64,000 nucleotides of DNA. Origin: an uncultured Collinsella sp. GTDB taxonomy: Bacteria; Actinomycetota; Coriobacteriia; Coriobacteriales; Coriobacteriaceae. The notes below the pieces were generated by a model. That model was not told where the DNA came from. It did not search any database and saw nothing but the letters and a program-made list of their open reading frames with translations. This document shows positions 44,547 through 52,895 of the stretch, in pieces. The first letter of the stretch is position 1; each line of letters opens with the position of its first letter. Both the position numbers and the translations under genes were made by a program. The DNA lies in the NCBI GenBank assembly GCA_959601045.1, contig CAUGNZ010000002.1, positions 1-64,000 of the forward strand. Reading direction: 5' to 3'.

Positions 44547-45551
44547 CTAGCGTACATCGCGCACCGTATCACCCTCTACGAGCATGCCGGGGATCAGCAT
44601 GTGCTCCACGCCAGACGCACCCCCCTCGGCGCCGGCAATCTTGTCGACAGCCCACATGCCGACGCGCTTGTTGTCAAAGCGCACCGTGGTCAGGCGACGG
44701 TCGGGCACGATGTCGCCCAGACTATCGTCAACACCCACTACGCTCACGTCCTGGGGCACGCGCTTCCCGCGCGACTCGAGCCCGCGAATGCAGCCGTAGG
44801 CCATGGCATCGTTGGAAGCATAGATGGCGGTACAGGTCGGATCGTCCGCTAGAGCCTGACCGGCAGCATATCCGCTCTGTGCCGTCCAATCGCCACGGAC
44901 GAGTCGCGGCGGCTCAATACCATGTGCGCGCAGTGTCTCACGCCAGCCTTCCTCGCGCTGCATGCCCGAAAGCGAGCGCTCGGGGCATGAGATAAAGTGC
45001 ACGGTCTTGTGCCCCTGCACCAGCAAGTACTCGACCACCTGGCGCGAGCAATCGAACTGGTCGTTATCGACCGTTGAACAGAGCGGGTGCTCCAGCATGG
45101 TAACGAGCACCGTCTGCATACCGGGCAGCGGCTCGAAGGTGCCAAAGTCCGCCGGCATGCGATTCATGATCACAACCATGCCATCCACCGGAAGTGCGCT
45201 CATGCGCGACGATGCACTCTCGAGGGTATACGGATGCCCGTCTACTTTAGTTAGGGTGATGGCATAGCCGTGTTTGTCGGCCGCAGCGGTAAAGCCCTCC
45301 ATACGGTCGAGGTTGCCGGTGCCGGTAATGTTGAACATGGCGACACCGACGGTCTTAAACTTGCCGCGGCGCAGCGATCGACCGGCAAAATTGGGACGAT
45401 ACCCCAGCTCGCGCATGGCGGCACGCACGCGCTCCTTGGTCTCGGGGCGCACGCTGGGCGAATCGTGCACGGTGCGCGAGACCGTCTGCTCCGAGACGCC
45501 CGCGAGACGCGCCACGTCCTTAACGGAAACCGATTTTTTAACAGCGGCCAT
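44547..45551 (-). CDS. LacI-family repressor, probable regulator of the lac PTS genes
   Basis: A 334-residue LacI/GalR regulator with the DNA-binding segment VKDVARLAGVSEQTVSRTVH and SVRPETKERVRAAMREL. The sensor domain follows (LVTMLEHPLCSTVDNDQFDC region). It stands between lacF (same strand, downstream) and the divergent lacE. Its probable operators are the inverted pair AAATGTTRACGTTGCCATT in the lacE gap. The ribosome binding site is weak (AAAGA). It resembles the galKT regulator. Confidence 0.9.
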   Translation of the reverse strand: MAAVKKSVSVKDVARLAGVSEQTVSRTVHDSPSVRPETKERVRAAMRELGYRPNFAGRSLRRGKFKTVGVAMFNITGTGNLDRMEGFTAAADKHGYAITLTKVDGHPYTLESASSRMSALPVDGMVVIMNRMPADFGTFEPLPGMQTVLVTMLEHPLCSTVDNDQFDCSRQVVEYLLVQGHKTVHFISCPERSLSGMQREEGWRETLRAHGIEPPRLVRGDWTAQSGYAAGQALADDPTCTAIYASNDAMAYGCIRGLESRGKRVPQDVSVVGVDDSLGDIVPDRRLTTVRFDNKRVGMWAVDKIAGAEGGASGVEHMLIPGMLVEGDTVRDVR

Positions 45552-45662
45552 AGGTCGATCTTTCTATGTCAACGATGCCATTGGCGGCACCCTACGCAGT
45601 CAAATGAACGCCTTCAAGTATATCCAACACCTCCCCCACAATACGTTTACCACCTAAAACCT

Positions 45663-45673
45663 ACCGTTCACCG
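45663..45673. promoter_or_regulatory. ACCGTTCAC-type motif upstream of lacE
   Basis: ACCGTTCACCG, the same one-base variant as upstream of pflB, 235 bp before lacE. Confidence 0.45.
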
Positions 45674-45707
45674 ACAATCTTGCTTCCCCGAACGGCTTTT
45701 GTCGCCC

Positions 45708-45847
45708 AAATGTTAACGTTGCCATTGCGCAAATACAGAGCCACCGGGCGGCTCAAACGTTTACGCGTAAGGAATCGATGGTTCGCAGGCATAGGAACCA
45801 CTGGTTCGCGTCTTTTTTTGTGTCGCAAAATGGCAACGTCAACATTT
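45708..45847. promoter_or_regulatory. Inverted operator pair between lacI-type gene and lacE
   Basis: AAATGTTAACGTTGCCATT (45708-45726) recurs in reverse with one change at 45829-45847. TGTTAACGT is shared with the galK operators. CAAACGTTTACGCG at about 45754 may be a third, weaker site. Confidence 0.6.
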
Positions 45848-45907
45848 TGGCAACCGAACGCCAAAAGCTACCATCGTTGCTAACCCACCGACTCTTAGGA
45901 GCATTGC

Positions 45908-47683
45908 ATGGAGCAACTCATCGCCATCATCGAAAAGGGCCAGCCCTTTTTCAACGCGATCGCCCGCAACAAGTACCTCAAGGCGATCCGCGACGGCTTT
46001 ATCTCCGTCATCCCCATCATCATCTTCTCGTCCATCTTCTGCCTGGTAGCCTCGGTCCCCAACATCTGGGGTTTCTACTGGCCCGATGACATCAACAACG
46101 CCCTGTGGAAGTGCTACAACTACTCCATGGGCATCCTGGCCATCGCCTGCGCCGCCACCACGGCCAAGCACTTCGCCGACGCTCAGAACCGCGATCTGCC
46201 CAAGAACAATCAGATCAACTTTATCTCGTGCATGTGCGCGGCCATCATCGGCTTCTTGCTCCTTTCGAGCGACACCATCGCCACGGACGCCGCCAGCGGC
46301 TTCAACACCACCTATCTTGGTTCCAAGGGCCTGCTGACTGCCTTCATCGCTGCGTTTGTGACCGGCATCATCTACAAGTTCTTTATCAAGCGCAACATCA
46401 CCGTCAAGATGCCCGAGCAGGTTCCGCCCAACATCTCGCAGACCTTTAAGGACATCATCCCCTTCTCCGTCTGCATCACCCTCTTTTGGGTCTTTGACAT
46501 CGCCTTCCGCGCTGCCTTTGGCTTCTGCTTTGCCCAGGGCGTCATCCAGGTGTTCCAGCCCCTGTTCACCGCCGCCGACGGCTATATCGGCCTCGCTGTG
46601 ATCTACGGCGCTATGAGCCTCTTCTGGTTCGTCGGCGTCCACGGCCCCTCGATCGTCGAGCCCGCCATCGCCGCCGCTCTCGTTGCCAACATGACCGACA
46701 ACCTGGCTGCGTTCCAAGCTGGCCAGCACGCTTCCGCTGTCCTGACCCAGGGTGCCCAGTACTTCGTCGTCTGCATGGGCGGCACCGGCGCCACGCTCGT
46801 CCTGGTCTTTATGTTCTGCTTCCTGGCCAAGTCTCAGGAGATGCGCGCCGTCGGTAAGGCAGCCATCGTCCCCGTGTGCTTTGCCGTCAACGAGCCGCTG
46901 CTGTTCGCCGCGCCTATCGTGCTCAACCCCGTCTTCTTTGTCCCGTTTGTTTTTGCCCCGATCGCCAACATCTGGATCCTCAAGATCTTTATCGACTTCT
47001 TGGGCATGAACGGCTTTATGTACACCCTGCCCTGGACCGTCCCCGGCCCCATCGGCACCATCATGGGCTTGGGCTTCCAGCCGCTCGCCTTTGTGATGCT
47101 CGCCCTCATCCTGGTCGTCGACTTTGTCCTGTACTACCCGTTCTTCCGTGCCTATGACGCCCAGAAGTGCGCCGAGGAGGCCGAGATCTCCCAGGAGGAG
47201 CTCGCCGCCAAGAACGCCGAGAAGGCCGCCAAGCTCAACGATGCCTTCCAGGGCAAGGCTGACGCCAAGAGCGTTGCCGCCGGCGCTGCTGCCGAGGCCG
47301 TGAAGGTCGACTCCCCTGCCGCTTCTGCAGCACCCGCTGCCGAGGCAACGACCGCCAGCGACCTCAACGGCAAGCGCGTGCTCGTGCTCTGCCAGGGCGG
47401 CGGAACCTCGGGTCTGCTCGCCAACGCGCTGGCCAAGGCTGCCAAGGAGCGCGGCATCAATCTTGAGACCGCTGCCGAGGCATATGGCAACCACGTGGAC
47501 ATGCTCCCCGACTTTGACCTGGTCGTCCTGGCCCCGCAGGCCGCAAGCTACCTGGCCGACTTGCAGAAAGACTGCGAGCGCGTGGGCAACAAATGCGTCG
47601 CCTGCCGCGGTAAGCAGTACATTGAGCTCTCCCAGAACGGCGACAAGTCTCTCGCCTTCGTCTCCGAGCAGCTTTCGAAGTAA
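45908..47683 (+). CDS. lacE: PTS lactose/cellobiose-type EIICB, probable lactose transporter
   Basis: A 591-residue fusion. Residues 1-420 are the membrane EIIC domain (about ten helices, with LFWFVGVHGPSIVEPAIAAA and VCFAVNEPLLFAAPIVLNP as family motifs). A long Ala/Glu/Lys linker follows, then EIIB from about 485 with the phosphocysteine in VLVLCQGGGTSG at Cys495. It imports and phosphorylates lactose (or another beta-galactoside) using EIIA. Assignment to lactose rests on lacG directly downstream and lacAB nearby. AGGAG stands six bases before the ATG. Confidence 0.92.
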   Translation: MEQLIAIIEKGQPFFNAIARNKYLKAIRDGFISVIPIIIFSSIFCLVASVPNIWGFYWPDDINNALWKCYNYSMGILAIACAATTAKHFADAQNRDLPKNNQINFISCMCAAIIGFLLLSSDTIATDAASGFNTTYLGSKGLLTAFIAAFVTGIIYKFFIKRNITVKMPEQVPPNISQTFKDIIPFSVCITLFWVFDIAFRAAFGFCFAQGVIQVFQPLFTAADGYIGLAVIYGAMSLFWFVGVHGPSIVEPAIAAALVANMTDNLAAFQAGQHASAVLTQGAQYFVVCMGGTGATLVLVFMFCFLAKSQEMRAVGKAAIVPVCFAVNEPLLFAAPIVLNPVFFVPFVFAPIANIWILKIFIDFLGMNGFMYTLPWTVPGPIGTIMGLGFQPLAFVMLALILVVDFVLYYPFFRAYDAQKCAEEAEISQEELAAKNAEKAAKLNDAFQGKADAKSVAAGAAAEAVKVDSPAASAAPAAEATTASDLNGKRVLVLCQGGGTSGLLANALAKAAKERGINLETAAEAYGNHVDMLPDFDLVVLAPQAASYLADLQKDCERVGNKCVACRGKQYIELSQNGDKSLAFVSEQLSK

Positions 47684-47693
47684 GTAACGCTCA

Positions 47694-47725
47694 GGGCCAG
47701 CCGACCATCCAAGACCGGCTGGCCC
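47694..47725 (+). terminator. Hairpin between lacE and lacG
   Basis: GGGCCAGCCG pairs with CGGCTGGCCC, followed by only short T stretches. It sits in the 66-bp gap within the lacE-lacG pair and may let part of transcription pass, lowering lacG, or protect the upstream mRNA. Confidence 0.65.
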
Positions 47726-47749
47726 TTCGATTTAGACGATTGGATCATC

Positions 47750-49189
47750 ATGTCCGTTAATCCTGCTAGCGTCACCAATCCGCCTGCGCAGTTTCCCGAG
47801 GACTTTGTCTTTGGCGGCGCCACTGCTGCCTACCAGGTAGAGGGCGAGACCCGCACTCACGGTAAGGGCAAGGTTGCCTGGGACGACTTTCTGGAAGCCC
47901 AAGGCCGTTTCTCCCCCGATCCCGCTTCGGACTTCTACAACCAGTACCCCGTCGATCTGGAGCTGTGCGAGGAGTTTGGCATCAACGGCATTCGCCTCTC
48001 CATTGCCTGGAGCCGCATCTTCCCCAACGGCACCGGCGAAATCAACCCCGAGGGCGTCCAGTTCTACCACGATCTCTTCGCCGAGTGCCATAAGCACCAT
48101 GTTGAGCCGTTCGTCACGCTGCATCACTTTGACACGCCGCTTCCCCTCTTTGAGAAGGGCGACTTCCTCAACCGCGAGACCATCGATGCCTTTGTGGACT
48201 TTGCCACCTTCTGCTTTAAGGAGTACGCCGACCAGGTGACCTACTGGTTCACCTTTAACGAGATCTGGGCCGACGCCTCCAACACCTACATCGAGGGCAC
48301 CTTCCCCGGCGGCGTCAAAGCTCATCTGGCCGAGGCCTTCCAGTGCGAGCACAACATGATGCTCGCCCACGCCAAGGCCGTGCTGGCCTTCCACAACGGC
48401 GGTTTTAAGGGCAAGATCGGCGTCATTCAATCGCTGGAGTTTAAGTATCCGCTCAACGAGAACGACCCCGCCGACATCAAGGCCGCCAACAACGAGCACG
48501 TGCTGCAGAACCAGTTTTTGCTCGACGCCACCTTCCGCGGCGACTATGCCCCCGACACCCTCGAGTGCGCCAACCGCCTGGCCGCCATCTCGGGCGGCAC
48601 CATCGAGATCATGGACAAGGACCTCGAGATTATGCGCGAGGCCGCGCTCTACAACGACTACCTGGGTGTCAACAACTACCAGTGCCGTTTCCTCAAGGCT
48701 TACGACGGCGAGAACGACCTGCACCACAACGGTACGGGCGAGAAGGGCACCGGCCGCTGGCGCGTTAAGGGTATTGGTGAGCATGTGAACAAGCCCGGCA
48801 TCCCCACCACCGACTGGGACTGGATCATCTATCCCGAGGGTCTGTTCGATCTGCTCGTCTACATTAAGCAGCGCTACCCCAACTACAAGCAGATTTTCAT
48901 TACCGAAAACGGTATGGGCTACAAGGACCCCTACAAGAACGGCTTTGTGGACGACCAGCCGCGCATCGACTACATCGAGCAGCACCTGCGCTGGCTGCTT
49001 AAGGCCATGGAGGTGGGCGTCAACGTGGGCGGCTACTTCCTGTGGAGCCTGCAGGATCAGTTCTCCTGGACCAATGGCTACAACAAGCGCTACGGCTTCT
49101 TCTACGTAGACTTTGAAACCCAGAAGCGCACGCCCAAGGCAAGCGCCTACTGGTACAAGCACGTGGCGCAGACCCGTCGTCTGGACTAG
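47750..49189 (+). CDS. lacG: 6-phospho-beta-galactosidase (GH1)
   Basis: A 479-residue glycoside hydrolase family 1 enzyme. The acid/base Glu is in WFTFNEIW and the nucleophile Glu in IFITENGMGYKD. TTDWDWIIYPEGLFDLL and SWTNGYNKRYGFFYVDFETQ closely follow LacG of lactic acid bacteria; the Lys and Tyr of NGYNKRYG bind the 6-phosphate. It cleaves lactose-6-phosphate to glucose and galactose-6-phosphate, which enters LacAB. It is slightly longer than lactococcal LacG (468). The ribosome binding site is poor (GGAT). Confidence 0.93.
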   Translation: MSVNPASVTNPPAQFPEDFVFGGATAAYQVEGETRTHGKGKVAWDDFLEAQGRFSPDPASDFYNQYPVDLELCEEFGINGIRLSIAWSRIFPNGTGEINPEGVQFYHDLFAECHKHHVEPFVTLHHFDTPLPLFEKGDFLNRETIDAFVDFATFCFKEYADQVTYWFTFNEIWADASNTYIEGTFPGGVKAHLAEAFQCEHNMMLAHAKAVLAFHNGGFKGKIGVIQSLEFKYPLNENDPADIKAANNEHVLQNQFLLDATFRGDYAPDTLECANRLAAISGGTIEIMDKDLEIMREAALYNDYLGVNNYQCRFLKAYDGENDLHHNGTGEKGTGRWRVKGIGEHVNKPGIPTTDWDWIIYPEGLFDLLVYIKQRYPNYKQIFITENGMGYKDPYKNGFVDDQPRIDYIEQHLRWLLKAMEVGVNVGGYFLWSLQDQFSWTNGYNKRYGFFYVDFETQKRTPKASAYWYKHVAQTRRLD

Positions 49190-49242
49190 TGGCTTGCAGT
49201 TGGCGTAATTGCCCTGCTCACATAACTTGTCCCCATTTCTCA

Positions 49243-49280
49243 GCCGGGGGCGGCACGTCACACGGCGCGCCGCCCCCGGC
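49243..49280 (+). terminator. Terminator of the lacE-lacG operon
   Basis: GCCGGGGGCGGC pairs with GCCGCCCCCGGC, followed by CTTTGTGTTT, 54 bp after the lacG stop. Confidence 0.8.
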
Positions 49281-49305
49281 CTTTGTGTTTGGGCGGACCG
49301 GGAGC

Positions 49306-49529
49306 CGTTTGTCTCGATCTGTAATATTTAGCCGAGTTTTTCGGTCCCACCTGTTACAGATTGAGACAAACGTGGAGGCCAGGCCGAAATATCTAAATCT
49401 GTAACACTTAACCCGGTTTTGGACGTCTAGTTGTTACAGATTTAGATAAACGTGCGAGCCAATCCCTTCAATCTAAATCTGTAACAACTAGCTTGTGTTT
49501 TCGCCCCTAGCTGTTACAGATCGAGACAA
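49306..49529. repeat. Element E, copies 1-3 in tandem
   Basis: Three palindromes of about 60 bp stand in a row at 49306-49372, 49390-49448 and 49471-49529. E1 arms are GTTTGTCTCGATCTGTAA / TTACAGATTGAGACAAAC. E2 arms are TATCTAAATCTGTAAC / GTTACAGATTTAGATA, changed on both sides. E3 has a left arm like E2 and a right arm like E1. The loops share CCGRTTTTGG-like cores. A fourth copy is at 51141-51197. Confidence 0.82.
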
Positions 49530-49590
49530 ATAAAATAGACCGGGCTGACAATCTCAGCCGCATGCCCCCTTTTTGGCCGCATTCCACCGA

Positions 49591-50961
49591 TCAGATAAAG
49601 ATCGTCATATACAGAGGTAGATATATCCTATGCCCTTCAGCCCTGAGCTGTTTTGGGTGAAGAACTATCTCTTCTCCGACTCGTCGTTCGAATCGTCTGC
49701 CGAAATCGTCAAGCGAGATTGTTGAATACGATTTGGAAGATTTAACTTCAACAGGAGTGACCCGCGGTTTTCCAGCCGCGTCTTCAAAGCCGCGCGAAAC
49801 AAGAAAATCAATTTCACGCGTTCTGGGCCGACTCCCCTCTGTTTTGGAAGGCTCCTGCCAGCTGTAATAAAAAAGCGAATGCCCCAGACTCTTAAGCTGC
49901 TGCGCCACGATGTTCTCGATTAGCATTCCTTTATTAATTGAAATTCTTCCAAATTGAATGTCTCTATGAACATCCATAAGGTCCGGACCATCATCAAACG
50001 CCAAGCTCACGAGCAATCCCGTGTCCGCCATATAGCATTTAAGCGAAGACGCGTCCTCGTGCAGGCGGTAACCCACGCTCGGATCACTGCATAAATAGCA
50101 ACGGTTAATCAGTCGCGCATCCTCAAGCCAGATTAACGCCGACTCATATGTCTCAAAACGGGACCCCTTCTCCAAGCTGTCAAATTTGAACCGTTTATTT
50201 GCCGCAGATAATTGACCCGGAATATCGTCATAAACCGCCCGCGCACGTCTAGCGTCCGAACCTCCAAACTTGGCAATGTCCTCCCTGTACAGTGCGATAA
50301 TCTGCCGTTTAACCCTGTCGCATCCTCTAAAATCATTCTCTGCCACAAAGGAGTCGACCGACTGAGGCATACCACCGACAAGCATATACTCATCAAATAA
50401 TCTCATGCACGTCGCATGAACGCCGTCCGGAAGCGCGGTCCGAGATTCGCGCGCTTTACGGATCTCTTCTGCATAAAGATCTTTTCCGGTCGCCCAAAGA
50501 TACTCCTCAAAATCGAGGGGCTCGAGAGGGATTCTTTCTTCCTCTGACGGTATGACAATGCTATCGACATTCTTTTTGATGGAGACAAGAGAGCCTGTCT
50601 CGATGTAATCAAATCTGCCGTCTTCTACAAGATGCTTTATGTATTCGCGCGCGATGGGAAACCGCTGCACTTCATCAAAAATGACCAGCGACTCTCTCGG
50701 TTCGAGGGCCTTACCATACTGCAGCTGAAGCATGCGTAAAAAAAGATCGACATCTTCACGATGGTTCAGAAATATATCGAGCGTGGCTTTGCTAGCAGCC
50801 GAAAAGTCAATGTACAGATAATCCTTGTATTCATTTTGCGCGAAGCACTTGACGAGCGTCGTTTTGCCAACGCGTCTTGCACCCTCAATAAGCACCGCAG
50901 TGCGCCCTTGCGAGCGTTCTTTCCACTCCTGCAGACGATCATATGCCTTCCGTTTAAACAT
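49591..50961 (-). CDS. AAA ATPase with DUF4143 domain, second copy
   Basis: A 456-residue ATPase of the AAA_14/DUF4143 class. Walker A is EGARRVGKTTLVKCF (about residues 26-40), Walker B is LVIFDEVQRFPIAREY, and the sensor region has YIETGSLVSIKKN. The C-terminus has REIDFLVSRGF ... VTPVEVKSSKSYS, a nuclease-like PD-(D/E)xK pattern. It is only distantly similar to 10731-11900. Start ATG after GAGGTGAG. It is AT-richer than the lac genes and bracketed by element E copies, which suggests arrival by transfer. The role of the family is unknown. Confidence 0.85.
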   Translation of the reverse strand: MFKRKAYDRLQEWKERSQGRTAVLIEGARRVGKTTLVKCFAQNEYKDYLYIDFSAASKATLDIFLNHREDVDLFLRMLQLQYGKALEPRESLVIFDEVQRFPIAREYIKHLVEDGRFDYIETGSLVSIKKNVDSIVIPSEEERIPLEPLDFEEYLWATGKDLYAEEIRKARESRTALPDGVHATCMRLFDEYMLVGGMPQSVDSFVAENDFRGCDRVKRQIIALYREDIAKFGGSDARRARAVYDDIPGQLSAANKRFKFDSLEKGSRFETYESALIWLEDARLINRCYLCSDPSVGYRLHEDASSLKCYMADTGLLVSLAFDDGPDLMDVHRDIQFGRISINKGMLIENIVAQQLKSLGHSLFYYSWQEPSKTEGSRPRTREIDFLVSRGFEDAAGKPRVTPVEVKSSKSYSTISLDDFGRRFERRVGEEIVLHPKQLRAEGHRIYLPLYMTIFI

Positions 50962-50993
50962 AATCTCACCTCAGCATAATTTACGTGCTAGTT

Positions 50994-51111
50994 TACAAAA
51001 ATACCGACCTTCAGATATATCTAATAATACAAAAATACCGAGCTTTAAATGAGCTTATAGCTACAAAAATACCGACCATTGCAATGGTTGAGACATACAG
51101 TAATACCGAGC
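50994..51111. repeat. Four direct repeats of period 34 bp upstream of the second DUF4143 ATPase
   Basis: TACAAAAATACCGA(C/G)C starts at 50994, 51028, 51062 and 51096 (the last with GT for AA), always exactly 34 bp apart. The spacers differ in sequence but not in length. They begin 32 bp before the ATPase start. The sequence differs from the 23-bp set at 11926, but number and position are the same. Confidence 0.78.
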
Positions 51112-51140
51112 TTTACGCATAACGGATGCTATGCCGAGCC

Positions 51141-51197
51141 GTCTCGATCTGTAACACTAAACCCGGTTTTGGGCGTCTATCTGTTACAGATCAAGAC
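51141..51197. repeat. Element E, copy 4
   Basis: GTCTCGATCTGTAAC / GTTACAGATCAAGAC arms around a loop containing ACCCGGTTTTGGGCGTCTA. Its loop is nearly that of E2 while its arms are like E1. It lies between the ATPase repeats and the toxin-antitoxin promoter. Confidence 0.78.
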
Positions 51198-51263
51198 AAT
51201 TCAACGATGCCGACTATTCGATACGGCGTGGTACAATTATGTCCCAATGCGAAGGAGATACTT

Positions 51264-51530
51264 ATGCCCATCTGTGTGCCCGTCCGAGACATGAAGGACA
51301 CTGCCACATTCACCGCGCTTGTTGAGTCCGAGCGCGACGTCACCGTAACCAAGAACGGCTACGAGGCCATGCACTGCATCAGCAGCGACCAGTATCGCCT
51401 CATGCAAGACGAAATCGCCAAAGCCAAGCTTCTGTCTCGTATGATGCTGGCAGAAGACGAGATATCGCAAGGCGACTATAGCGACTACGACTCCTTCGCG
51501 ACCGCGACACGAGACAAATATGACCTATAA
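51264..51530 (+). CDS. Phd/YefM-family antitoxin
   Basis: An 88-residue protein with the YefM/Phd fold: MPICVPVRDMKDTATFTALV followed by VTVTKNGYEAMHCISSDQYR. It would bind its own promoter and neutralise the toxin encoded just downstream, which it overlaps by 11 bases. AAGGAG precedes the ATG by six bases; the longer upstream frame runs through element E and is rejected. TACAAT about 35 bp upstream is a plausible -10 box. Confidence 0.88.
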   Translation: MPICVPVRDMKDTATFTALVESERDVTVTKNGYEAMHCISSDQYRLMQDEIAKAKLLSRMMLAEDEISQGDYSDYDSFATATRDKYDL

Positions 51531-51825
51531 CGTCGTAATACTCAAAAGCGCGCGATATGAGTACGAGAGTATCGTCGGATACCTTGCCCAAATCCTCAAG
51601 AATCCGCGCGCAGCGGGCAATTTTGTCGCTGAGTTTGAATATCAGCTTGACCTGCTTCGCGAGCAGCCGCTTTTACGTCCCCTCTCGCACATGCAAGAGC
51701 TGGCGGCACGTAATTACCGATCGTTTCCCGTCAACAACTACGTGTGTCTATACAAGTTTGAGCACGAAACAATCTATATCGCCCATATCTTTCATCAGTC
51801 ACAGGACTACGCCCGCTTGGTCTAG
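51520..51825 (+). CDS. RelE/ParE-family toxin
   Basis: A 101-residue protein with the RelE/ParE layout: ILKSARYEYESIVGYLAQIL helices, then ...RPLSHMQELAARNYRSFPVN and YLYKF-like YVCLYKFEHETIYIAHIFHQ. Members either cleave mRNA at the ribosome or poison gyrase; the sequence does not settle which. The overlap with the antitoxin gene supports coupled translation. Nothing of note is seen in the 99 bp after it. Confidence 0.88.
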   Translation: MTYNVVILKSARYEYESIVGYLAQILKNPRAAGNFVAEFEYQLDLLREQPLLRPLSHMQELAARNYRSFPVNNYVCLYKFEHETIYIAHIFHQSQDYARLV

Positions 51826-51924
51826 CCCACAAGCTGAATACTTGGCCCGAGCGCATTTGCGTGTCATTGTGAAGCGGTAATCCCCGCGCCGGCTGGGAGA
51901 CAGAAGTATCGCCTGTATCGCTAG

Positions 51925-52689
51925 CTAGCAGATGACCTGCGTGTGCTCCTCGATGGCGGCTCGATCTCCATCAGCAATACCCGGTTCGCACACCACGGCG
52001 TCTAAATTGTCCAGGCGGCAGAAGGTGTAGAAGTCGCGCTTGCCGATCTTGCTGGAGTCGGCGATCAGATAGCGCGAGTCTGCCTTGCTAAAGGCAAGCT
52101 GCTGGATACGGCCCTCGTCCATGTTGGACGTAGACACGTCACCGTCCAAGATGCCGTTGGCGCCGATAAACGCCGCATCGATGCCCAGCGCACGTAGGGC
52201 ATCCTCGGCCGTCGGCCCCACAAAAACGGCAGTGCGGCGGCGGTACATACCGCCCACGAGGCACAGCTCGCAGTCCTCACGCTCCTCGAGCAGGTTGAAC
52301 ACCGAAAGCGAATTGGTCACGATACGCAGGCGAAACGTCGGCAGCATCGAGGCCATTTGCTCAACCGTGGTGCCCGTACCCAAAAAGATGGTCGAGCCTT
52401 CCTCGATAAGCTCCACAGCGCGGCGTGCGATCTGCAGCTTTTCCTCGGCATGCTTGGTGCGCTTTTCACTGTGCGAATACTCATGGCGCAACATAGCGTG
52501 GGGACGGCCCTGCGCGCTGCGGGCTCCGCCGTGCACGCGCTCGATCTCGCCCAGACTCGCAAGCTCCTCAAGGTCGCGACGGATCGTCATGTCCGAAACG
52601 CCCAGCGCATCCGAGATCTCCTTGACCGAGACCGTGCCCTGCTCCTCGAGCAGCTGACGAACCTTATCCTGTCGCTCTGCCTTAATCAC
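51925..52689 (-). CDS. DeoR-family repressor, candidate lactose/galactose regulator
   Basis: A 254-residue DeoR regulator: winged helix VSVKEISDALGVSDMTIRRD, IERVHGGARS turn and sensor domain with IFLGTGTTVEQMASML for a sugar phosphate. It starts at GTG 52689, after GAGGA; the longer frame upstream lacks support. It is divergent from galM. Such proteins (LacR of lactic acid bacteria) control the tagatose pathway with tagatose-6-phosphate as inducer, so lacABXC or galM are possible targets. That is inference from family and position. Confidence 0.9.
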   Translation of the reverse strand: MIKAERQDKVRQLLEEQGTVSVKEISDALGVSDMTIRRDLEELASLGEIERVHGGARSAQGRPHAMLRHEYSHSEKRTKHAEEKLQIARRAVELIEEGSTIFLGTGTTVEQMASMLPTFRLRIVTNSLSVFNLLEEREDCELCLVGGMYRRRTAVFVGPTAEDALRALGIDAAFIGANGILDGDVSTSNMDEGRIQQLAFSKADSRYLIADSSKIGKRDFYTFCRLDNLDAVVCEPGIADGDRAAIEEHTQVIC

Positions 52690-52895
52690 GATGAGTCCTC
52701 GCTGTTCTATGCGCGCATATCGTTCAAACAATAACGAACAAATTGTATCAGACTCGCGCGTGTTAGAAATGGGCGCCGACGCAGCCCCAATCATCACTTT
52801 TTTGAGAAAAATACCCCATGCTTTAGTAGGGTGTAGTGATAATCTCCCCTGTTCGCGCTACAGTTTGTCGGAAATACCTCGATGTTAGGAACCAA

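Noticed and set aside
45680..45883. 67-codon ORFs on both strands between lacI-type gene and lacE
   Set aside because: They arise from the inverted operator repeat and have no ribosome binding site.
45839..47494. 551-codon minus-strand frame opposite lacE
   Set aside because: Shadow of lacE: low-complexity Gly/Asp/Glu/Val composition and no motif.
47732..49261. 509-codon minus-strand frame opposite lacG
   Set aside because: Shadow frame; the GH1 motifs on the plus strand settle the coding strand.
49306..49529. CRISPR array
   Set aside because: The three repeats are palindromes with differing arms and no unique spacers of constant size; no cas genes are nearby.
50994..51111. CRISPR-like repeat-spacer pattern
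   Set aside because: The conserved part is only about 16 bp in a 34-bp period with 18-bp spacers, and it lies in a promoter; direct operator repeats fit better.
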